Shown: positions 51,432 through 58,172 of the stretch, in pieces | Position numbering within the stretch: position 1 is the stretch's first letter | How the letters are laid out: each line of letters opens with the position of its first letter | NCBI GenBank assembly: GCA_016706865.1 | Contig: JADJIS010000003.1 | Span: forward strand, 620,001 to 684,000 | DNA length: 64,000 nucleotides | Source: Bacteroidota bacterium | GTDB taxonomy: Bacteria > Bacteroidota > Bacteroidia > Chitinophagales > BACL12 | Direction: 5' to 3' | The notes under the pieces: model-generated | What the model saw: only the letters and a program-made list of their open reading frames with translations | The model's database searches: none | What the model was told of the DNA's origin: nothing | Translations under genes and position numbers: made by a program

Positions 51432-52901
51432 ATGAAAAAAATATTTGTTTTAACCGCAGCAATATTTTTATCGGCAACTGCATCTTTTTCCCAAACTCTG
51501 GCTGAAAATACCACTGTAAGATCATGTATGTTCATGCTTCCGGGGGAAGGTGCCTATATGGAAACCTATTTAATTGCCGGCGCGAATGCCATAGAATATC
51601 TCCCCGAAAAACCGAGAGGATTTAAAGGAGCAGTGGAAGTGCAGATATTGATCGTGGAAGGAGATAAGGTGGTGAATTTCGACAAATATCAACTCAATAC
51701 TCCGATAGTTTATGATACCAATGCCATTAATTTCAGCATTATGGATCAAAAACGTTTGTTTATTCCGAATACTACTGTTTCGGTGGAAGTGAAAGTAATA
51801 GATGTGAACGATCCTGAAAATTTCTTTTCCTCCACAGAGGTTTTTACAGCTTTTGTAGAAAATTCGGTGCAAATTTCTGACATTCAATTTGTAGAATCAT
51901 ATAAAGAAACTTCAAAGGAAAATACTTTCACAAAAAATGGATTGGAATTACAACCACATCCTATAAATTTTTTCTCCTCTGAAAAAAAATCCATCATTTT
52001 TTATGGCGAGATATATAATTCAGATAAATATCTCACCGATGATCAATTTATGGTGACATATTCCATCAAAAATTCTGCTACCGACGAATTCAATCAGGAA
52101 TTTTTTCAATACAGTAAATTAGATGTGCAACCTGTTGTTTCTTTCATAAAAGAAATTGATATTACTGATCTTCCCGGTGGAAATTATAATTTATTAGTGG
52201 AAGTTAAAAACAAAAGAAACGAATTGGTTACACAAAAAAAGGTATTTATTCAGCGTGCAAATTTCAATTCGATAAATGCCTGGGAAAATATTAAAATGAT
52301 AAATACCAGCGGAACTTTTGCCGATGTGTATACAGAAGAACAATTGGATTATTTTCTGGATGTTATTAAACCCTTAGCAAGTTCATCTGATCTTAATCTT
52401 ATCGAATCAGTAAGTCCAAGGGTTGATCCCGAATTAAAAAAGAAGGTTTTATACAATTTTTGGGTGGAAAGAAATCCGGAAGATCCCTATAAAGCATGGC
52501 TTAAATATCTCGATCTTGTAAAATCAGCAAATCAGAGTTTCGGAACTCCTTCGCGTCCGGGTTATAAAACGGACAGAGGTCGCGTTTATTTGCAATATGG
52601 CGCTCCATATGATGTTGTTACCGCTGTAAATGAACCGGGAGCATATCCATATGAGATATGGTTTTACACTACCTTACCCGACAAACAAACCAATATCGGA
52701 TTTGCGTTTTATGAGCCTACCATGGTATCAAACGACTATATACTCATGCATTCTAATGCCCGCGGTGAATTACATGATGCGCGATGGAAGGTAAAACTGT
52801 ATGAAAATGTGGCTTCACCTGCGGAGGTGCTGAATTTCGATAATGAGAGTGTGGAGGATAAGGTAGGTGGTTACAGGGCAGTTGATATGTATGAATTTTA
52901 A
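51432..52901 (+). CDS. GWxTD-domain secreted protein
   Basis: The 489-residue exported protein has a signal peptide ending SATASFSQ. The large beta-rich middle leads to a C-terminal GWxTD domain, here with Tyr in place of Trp: PGYKTDRGRVYLQYGAPYDV, followed by YEIWFYTTLP and GFAFYEP. The family is found widely in Bacteroidota; the function is unknown. A glycosyltransferase gene starts 17 bp downstream on the same strand, suggesting co-transcription. Confidence 0.85.
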   Translation: MKKIFVLTAAIFLSATASFSQTLAENTTVRSCMFMLPGEGAYMETYLIAGANAIEYLPEKPRGFKGAVEVQILIVEGDKVVNFDKYQLNTPIVYDTNAINFSIMDQKRLFIPNTTVSVEVKVIDVNDPENFFSSTEVFTAFVENSVQISDIQFVESYKETSKENTFTKNGLELQPHPINFFSSEKKSIIFYGEIYNSDKYLTDDQFMVTYSIKNSATDEFNQEFFQYSKLDVQPVVSFIKEIDITDLPGGNYNLLVEVKNKRNELVTQKKVFIQRANFNSINAWENIKMINTSGTFADVYTEEQLDYFLDVIKPLASSSDLNLIESVSPRVDPELKKKVLYNFWVERNPEDPYKAWLKYLDLVKSANQSFGTPSRPGYKTDRGRVYLQYGAPYDVVTAVNEPGAYPYEIWFYTTLPDKQTNIGFAFYEPTMVSNDYILMHSNARGELHDARWKVKLYENVASPAEVLNFDNESVEDKVGGYRAVDMYEF

Positions 52902-52918
52902 CATATCTTTACCTGTGC

Positions 52919-53977
52919 ATGCTTCAGGAAGATATTCTTTACAAACCCGTTGTTGCCTTAGTGATCCTTTCCTGGAATGGTCAGAAATTTCTTGAACAAT
53001 TTTTACCGTCAGTTGTCCGATTAAAATATCAACCCCTGGATATTTATGTTGCAGATAATGCATCTACTGATAATTCCATCGAATTTCTTCAAAAAAATTA
53101 TCCTGCAATTAAAATTATATCCATCAAAACAAATGAAGGTTTTGCCAAAGGATATAATATTGCTTTAAAGGAAGTTGTGGCAGATTATTATTTTCTGGTA
53201 AATCAGGATGTGGAACTAACGGAAAATTGCCTCGAACCACTTATTGAATTGATGGAAAGTGATGTAAATATCGCTGCCTGTCAACCAAAAATTTTAGCAT
53301 ATCACGACAAACATTTATTTGAACATGCCGGTGCTGCCGGTGGTTATATCGATAAATTAGGATATGTTTTTTGCAGAGGAAGAATTTTCGAATCACTGGA
53401 AAATGATACTCTTCAATATCAAAGTTCCGATGAAATATTTTGGGCGAGCGGAGCTGCATTTTTTGTCCGCACAGATCTTTTCAAACGATTTAAATGTTTT
53501 GATTCCGATTTTTTTGCGCATATGGAGGAAGTGGATCTCTGTTGGCGATTTAAAAGAGCAGGGTATAAGATCATGTATGTTCCCGAATCAACAGTATATC
53601 ACGTAGGCGGTGGAAGTTTGCCAAAGGACAGTCCGCATAAGATTTATCTCAACTTCCGCAATAATTTATTCATGCAATTCAAAAATTACGAATCGCATGA
53701 ATTAATATGGAAAATACCTGTGCGTATATTATTGGATAATGTTGCCTTTATCAAAGCATTATTACAACGAAAATGGCCCGAAGCCTTTGCAATTTTCAGA
53801 GCGGACTGGCACTTTTTTTTATCTCTCCCTCTCCAATTTAAAAAACGTTACGACAACTGGCGCTTATACCACAAAGTCCGAATTAATTCCTCCCGCGTAC
53901 GACAAAAAGGCTATTACTCCGGCAGCGTCGTTTGGCAACATTTTATTAGAAAAAAGAAAAAGTTTACAGACCTATAA
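52919..53977 (+). CDS. Family 2 glycosyltransferase
   Basis: The 352-residue enzyme of the GT-A fold has VILSWNG, the nucleotide-binding DNASTDNS, NEGFAKGYN, and the metal motif FLVNQDVELT. A later segment (EIFWASGAAFFVRTDLF, HMEEVDLCWRFKRAGYKI) matches rhamnosyl-/GlcNAc-type family 2 enzymes. A short C-terminal amphipathic part (NNLFMQFKN) may contact the membrane. The sugar and acceptor are unknown. It follows the GWxTD gene closely. Confidence 0.88.
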   Translation: MLQEDILYKPVVALVILSWNGQKFLEQFLPSVVRLKYQPLDIYVADNASTDNSIEFLQKNYPAIKIISIKTNEGFAKGYNIALKEVVADYYFLVNQDVELTENCLEPLIELMESDVNIAACQPKILAYHDKHLFEHAGAAGGYIDKLGYVFCRGRIFESLENDTLQYQSSDEIFWASGAAFFVRTDLFKRFKCFDSDFFAHMEEVDLCWRFKRAGYKIMYVPESTVYHVGGGSLPKDSPHKIYLNFRNNLFMQFKNYESHELIWKIPVRILLDNVAFIKALLQRKWPEAFAIFRADWHFFLSLPLQFKKRYDNWRLYHKVRINSSRVRQKGYYSGSVVWQHFIRKKKKFTDL

Positions 53978-54320
53978 GCTCATGACTCTTGATTAGTTGG
54001 TGAGTGGTGAATAGAGAGTGGTGAGATAGCTCCGAGTTAAATTGAAACTCACGATTCACCATTGACGATTCACGAAAGGAGTAACACTCCTGTACGCCGA
54101 GGTTGGTGTTCGTACGCCGTGGTTGGTGTTTTTCACCAACCACTGGAGGGAGAGGAAAAATTTTTATGGTTTCGAAAAACCTAAGCAAGTTTTCATAAAA
54201 TGAGTAATGAGTTATGAGTAATGAGAATGGAATAAGGTAGCCGGATGTTTACCTCCTGACTAATGACTCTTGACTAATGACTTCTAACCCTCCTCAAAAA
54301 AATGGATGTAACACCTTAAT
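53978..54320. repeat. Gap with several heptamer arrays and GTACGCCG hairpins
   Basis: GTGAGTG/GTGAATA units (about 53999-54025), ATTCACG/ATTGACG units (about 54049-54077), two GTACGCCG elements of which the second contains a perfect hairpin (TGGTTGGTG, TTTTT, CACCAACCA; 54120-54142), ATGAGTA/ATGAGTT units (about 54202-54225) and CTGACTA/ATGACTC units (about 54256-54284). No gene is seen. Confidence 0.8.
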
Positions 54321-54740
54321 TCAGCGGTCTAAAAAATATTTGATCGCCAACCCATACCCCTCTAAACCTAACCCCACTATTAATCCCTTACATTTTCCCG
54401 TCAACACATCATTATGCCGAAATTCCTCCCGTGCAAAAGTATTAGAAATATGCACTTCCACAACCGGAGTTTTTATGGCAGAAATTGCATCGGCAATAGC
54501 AATAGAAGTATGTGAATATGCACCGGCATTAATTATAATTCCATCATAACTAAAACCCACCTCATGCAATTTATCTACAATTCCCCCTTCCCAATTACTT
54601 TGAAAATAGGATAATTCCACATTCGGAAATTTTTGTTTCAAAGTGATCATATAATCCTCAAATGTAGTGCTACCGTATATTTCAGGCTCTCTTTTTCCCA
54701 AAAGATTGAGGTTAGGTCCATTTATGATGCAGATTTTCAT
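54321..54740 (-). CDS. aroQ: Type II 3-dehydroquinate dehydratase
   Basis: The enzyme catalyses the third step of the shikimate pathway, dehydrating 3-dehydroquinate to 3-dehydroshikimate. The 139-residue protein begins IINGPNLNLLGKREPEIYG, with the catalytic Tyr22 and R17, followed by NAGAYSHTSIAIADAI and VEVHISNTFAREEFRH, which hold the catalytic His and substrate-binding residues. Length and motifs match the dodecameric AroQ. It is divergent to xerD. Confidence 0.95.
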   Translation of the reverse strand: MKICIINGPNLNLLGKREPEIYGSTTFEDYMITLKQKFPNVELSYFQSNWEGGIVDKLHEVGFSYDGIIINAGAYSHTSIAIADAISAIKTPVVEVHISNTFAREEFRHNDVLTGKCKGLIVGLGLEGYGLAIKYFLDR

Positions 54741-54823
54741 AAGTGGACAAATTTACGATTATTCACAAAACGAAATAGTATAAGGCAGCGCAACGTTCTT
54801 TTTAATGGCATTAACTTTTCACC

Positions 54824-55726
54824 GTGAATTGGGAGTCAGCAATAAAGGAATTCAAAACATATCTGCAATTGGAAAGGTCCTTATCACCGAATTCTGTGGA
54901 GGCTTATTTGCGTGATATCAATAAACTGGTGCAATTTCTTTCCACCCAAAATAATACTACAGCTCCCGAATTAATTGAACGAAAACATCTGGAGGGATTT
55001 CTGCTTTTTTTATATGTAATGGGTTTGAACGACAAATCGCAGGCACGAATTGTTTCCGGAATTCGTGCATTTTTTAAATTTTTGTTGATGGAAGATCATA
55101 TCAATAATGATCCTTCACAATTGTTGGAATTGCCAAAATTAAAAAGAAAATTACCCGACACTTTGAGTTATGAGGATATAACCGCAATAATTAATGCAAT
55201 AGATCTCAGCAAACCCGAAGGACAGCGCAACAAGGCGATCTATGAAACATTATACAGTTGTGGTTTGCGTGTTACCGAATTAGTGGAATTAAAAGTCTCC
55301 GATATTTTTACCGAAGGCGGTTATATTAAAGTGCGTGGTAAAGGCGATAAGGAGCGATTGGTTCCCATTGGCGACAGCGCACTAAAATATATTGAGATCT
55401 ATAAAACAACCGTAAGAAATCACATAAATGTCCAAAAAGGTTTTGAGGACCATGTTTTTCTGAATAACAGAGGAAAAAAACTTACGAGGGTATATATTTT
55501 CCTGTTATTGCGCATTCTTGCAGAAAAAGCCGGCATTAAAAAATCCATCTCCCCCCACACTTTCCGCCACAGTTTCGCCACCCATCTCATAGAAGGCGGC
55601 GCCGATCTCCGCGCCGTCCAGGTAATGCTCGGCCACGAATCTATCACCACTACGGAGATATATACGCATCTTGACCGGGAGTTCCTACGGGCAACGCTTA
55701 TACAGTTTCATCCAAGGTTTAAGTAG
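54824..55726 (+). CDS. xerD: Tyrosine recombinase XerD
   Basis: The 300-residue recombinase, with XerC, resolves chromosome dimers at dif. An N-terminal core-binding domain (YLQLERSLSPNSVEAYLRDI) precedes the catalytic domain with R149 (CGLRVTEL), K173 (RGKGDKERLVP), HTFR (H245, R248), LGHE (H271) and the nucleophile Y280 (TEIYTHL). All catalytic residues are present. GTG at 54824 is the start. No mobile-element genes lie beside it, which supports a housekeeping role over a phage integrase. Heptamers abut its stop codon. Confidence 0.93.
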   Translation: MNWESAIKEFKTYLQLERSLSPNSVEAYLRDINKLVQFLSTQNNTTAPELIERKHLEGFLLFLYVMGLNDKSQARIVSGIRAFFKFLLMEDHINNDPSQLLELPKLKRKLPDTLSYEDITAIINAIDLSKPEGQRNKAIYETLYSCGLRVTELVELKVSDIFTEGGYIKVRGKGDKERLVPIGDSALKYIEIYKTTVRNHINVQKGFEDHVFLNNRGKKLTRVYIFLLLRILAEKAGIKKSISPHTFRHSFATHLIEGGADLRAVQVMLGHESITTTEIYTHLDREFLRATLIQFHPRFK

Positions 55727-55950
55727 AATTGATAATTGACAATTGATAATTGACAATGGGAGTCAACTGGGGGAGAGTCCTTCGCTTGCTAATATTGTTT
55801 GTAGGAAGATCAAAAAGAATAATGGGAGTAAACCTTGTGTTTATCATCCGATTCAGATCATTGCTTCTTTAGGACCATAAAACTTAGGGTTGTAAATATT
55901 TTTATAATTATCAATTGTCAATTGTCAATTCTCAATTACCTTTGCGTTCT
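55727..55950. repeat. AATTGAC/AATTGAT heptamers and tRNA upstream region
   Basis: AATTGAT/AATTGAC units (55727-55757) abut the xerD stop. TCAATTG units (about 55910-55936) stand immediately before the tRNA promoter and supply its TTG. Confidence 0.82.
55915..55944 (+). promoter_or_regulatory. Promoter of tRNA-Leu (TTG, 19-bp spacer, TACCTTTG)
   Basis: TTG at 55915-55917 is separated by 19 bp from TACCTTTG at 55937-55944, a good match to the Bacteroidota promoter TTG-N19-TAnnTTTG. The box ends 6 bp before the mature tRNA. The TTG sits inside a TCAATTG heptamer array. Confidence 0.65.
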
Positions 55951-56034
55951 GCCCGGGTGGTGAAATTGGTAGACATACCAGCTTGAGGGGCTGGCGCCCG
56001 CAAGGGTGTGCAAGTTCGAATCTTGTCCCGGGCA
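55951..56034 (+). tRNA. tRNA-Leu (anticodon GAG)
   Basis: The acceptor arm GCCCGGG (55951-55957) pairs with CCCGGGC (56027-56033), discriminator A. The anticodon arm CCAGC / GCTGG encloses the loop TTGAGGG with anticodon GAG at 55985-55987. A long variable arm (GCGCCCGCAAGGGTGT) identifies a class II tRNA, and the T-arm contains TTCGAAT. CCA is not encoded. It reads CUC/CUU leucine codons. Confidence 0.95.
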
Positions 56035-56663
56035 CTGATCCTACACTATCGATGTGAAATTTTGAGTGGAGACACTTGGGGTTTCACATTTTTTTTGAAT
56101 TGAGAAATTCGTGAAATTTAGTTATTTGATTTTGAAGTGAGTTCGGTTTTGATATCGCATATCCGAAAATAGTTTGGATTTAATCCGTCGCAGCGAATGG
56201 GATTATTATATTAATACAATAAATTACCAATGAATTTAACCCCGGGTAGGGGTGACATTATTATAGTAATACAATAATTTATGAATGAATTTAATCCGCC
56301 GCGGCGGATGGCATTATAATACATATTACAAATAGCATAGGGTACCAAATAATAAATCAAACCAGGCTTAAATTTTAACTAATTCATGTTCCTTGGCGTT
56401 ATGTAGGATGGGATATAATGTCATCCGCCGCGGCGGATTTTGATAATTTTTTAAATCCGTTATGCTATAATAATGCCATCCCTTCCCGGGGTTTTGGTAA
56501 TTTTTTATTTACCTATTACTAATTTTATGAAAAATATTTGGATATTTATGTAGGGTGATTTTAAAGAAATATGCAGGTTTATACAAATAATATTATAGTT
56601 AAACACCAGAATAAAATTATTAGAACCTTTGTATAATATCTATAACGGATAATTTTAAAGATT
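56035..56663. mobile_element. Composite inverted-repeat element with exchangeable GC-rich cores, copy 2
   Basis: Three direct units of about 55 bp have cores at 56184 (TCCGTCGCAGCGA), 56240 (CCCCGGGTAGGGG) and 56295 (TCCGCCGCGGCGGA). They are followed after about 115 bp by two inverted units at 56424 and 56478. The flanks of each core (GAATTTAA and TGACATTATTATA-like) are alike though the cores differ. The element proper spans about 56179-56495. The other parts of the gap hold no visible gene. Confidence 0.65.
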
Positions 56664-57644
56664 ATGAGGTCTATTTATATACTATTTGTTTTCTCCATTT
56701 ATTTTATACAAAAAGGAATGGCCAATACTGAAATCCCAGTGGATTCATGTAAATCAATAAATTATACTGATAATGGTGGGGCCTTTTTTATGGTTATTGA
56801 TATATCTGGTCTGAATGATAGTTGTGAAATTCTTCTTCCAACTAATCTTAAGAATAGTAAATTAATTGTTACTTCTAAAAAGGAAATAACCTCACACCAG
56901 TTTAATAAATTTTCAGAATTAATCACACCATATCTGCCGGCGATTAATTCACTAGAAGTAAATGTGTATGACCAGGAACTTAGGAATAATGTTTTACTAC
57001 TATTCGCAGGACGCTCTCTGGATCGAATTATATTAAGCGTAAATGATTCATTAAGTTTGGATGAAAGTATCGTAAAAATAGCTTATGTTGATCGCCTTGA
57101 CATCTTGTCGGATTCGTTGATTTATATACACGAAAACATTGCTCTTTTTAATGGACTTAATGACTTATATATTGAAAGTATTTGCAACCAAGATTTTAGC
57201 AACGAAATTTTTAAAATACAGACACTTAAAGAGTTAAGCATTGTTTTGACTAATTGCGCTGTAAATTATAATTTAAATGAAATTGTAAAAAGCAATCACC
57301 CAATTCATCTGAAATCCTTTGAGCTTGCAGCCCCTACAAGTGAAATCAATTTAAATTTGTCAATAATAGATACTGTCGATGTAATTTTATTTACTGTTGA
57401 TAGTTTATTGAATTTTCCTTCTTTTTTTGTTGGCAAAACTGTATTTTCAAAAATTATTATCAAATATGCACTTAATGATATGGGAAAGGTTTCATCAAAA
57501 ATTAAAGAATTAAAAGGTGTTGAATCAATTTATATTGGCCCAATTGATAATAACTCCCACCCTGATAAAAAATCAAAGAGGATCACCAAAAGCTTACAAA
57601 GATATTTTCCAGAAGCACAAATTGTTGTAATGGGTAAAAAATGA
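56664..57644 (+). CDS. Hypothetical exported protein
   Basis: This 326-residue protein has a signal peptide (IYILFVFSIYFIQKGMA). The mature part is rich in Leu/Ile/Asn and short beta-like phrases (LDRIILSVNDSLSLDE, LKELSIVLTNC, LKGVESIYIGP), which look like degenerate leucine-rich-repeat-type or beta-solenoid segments. No sorting domain is seen at the C-terminus (YFPEAQIVVMGKK), so it may stay in the periplasm. I do not recognise the family. Confidence 0.55.
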   Translation: MRSIYILFVFSIYFIQKGMANTEIPVDSCKSINYTDNGGAFFMVIDISGLNDSCEILLPTNLKNSKLIVTSKKEITSHQFNKFSELITPYLPAINSLEVNVYDQELRNNVLLLFAGRSLDRIILSVNDSLSLDESIVKIAYVDRLDILSDSLIYIHENIALFNGLNDLYIESICNQDFSNEIFKIQTLKELSIVLTNCAVNYNLNEIVKSNHPIHLKSFELAAPTSEINLNLSIIDTVDVILFTVDSLLNFPSFFVGKTVFSKIIIKYALNDMGKVSSKIKELKGVESIYIGPIDNNSHPDKKSKRITKSLQRYFPEAQIVVMGKK

Positions 57645-57742
57645 AAAATATTTATTGCTGCCTGTCATTTTTATCACTAGATATTTAAGAATTTATTAAT
57701 AATTGGAAGAAGAGATAATATTCAGATAGAAATATATTATCC

Positions 57743-57985
57743 TCAATAAGCAATCGCATATAATTCACCAATGTTTTTAGAGGAAAGTAATTTGCCGGCT
57801 ATTTCTATTACTGCCATTACCTGTTCTTTAGAAACGGTATCAAAGTCGACAAGAAATTCATCAACTGAAATGCCTTCTTCAAGATGATCAAACAAGGATT
57901 CGACCGGTACTCGGGTGCCTTTAAAAACTGGTTGCCCACCAAGTGTTTCAGGGTCAATAGTTATAACATCTTTGATGTTGTGCAT
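57743..57985 (-). CDS. DUF433-domain protein (orphan antitoxin-like)
   Basis: The 80-residue protein is a DUF433 domain: ITIDPETLGGQPVFKGTRVPVESLFDHLEEG followed by FLVDFDTVSKEQV, shortened here to its pattern. DUF433 proteins usually stand upstream of a PIN-like (DUF5615) toxin gene and act as antitoxin. No such toxin frame follows; only AT-rich sequence and the end of the hypothetical gene are present. It is therefore either an orphan antitoxin or part of a decayed module. Confidence 0.75.
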   Translation of the reverse strand: MHNIKDVITIDPETLGGQPVFKGTRVPVESLFDHLEEGISVDEFLVDFDTVSKEQVMAVIEIAGKLLSSKNIGELYAIAY

Positions 57986-58172
57986 ATGTAAATTTACTTA
58001 AATTGTTTAAATGGGAAAATTTTAACTTAAATCAGGGTCTTAATTTGCCATTACATTGCCGGTTTAAATACTCGCCCTTCAGGTGATTTCTTGGTAATTA
58101 AATTGATAAATTTTTGTTTTTGCGATTTATTTAAGTAACTTTCAAATTATTATATCATGTAAAACCTCGGAT

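Noticed and set aside
54824..55726. Phage or island integrase for the tmRNA insert
   Set aside because: The protein matches housekeeping XerD in length and motifs and lies 23 kb away without mobile genes; it is not evidence for an autonomous element.
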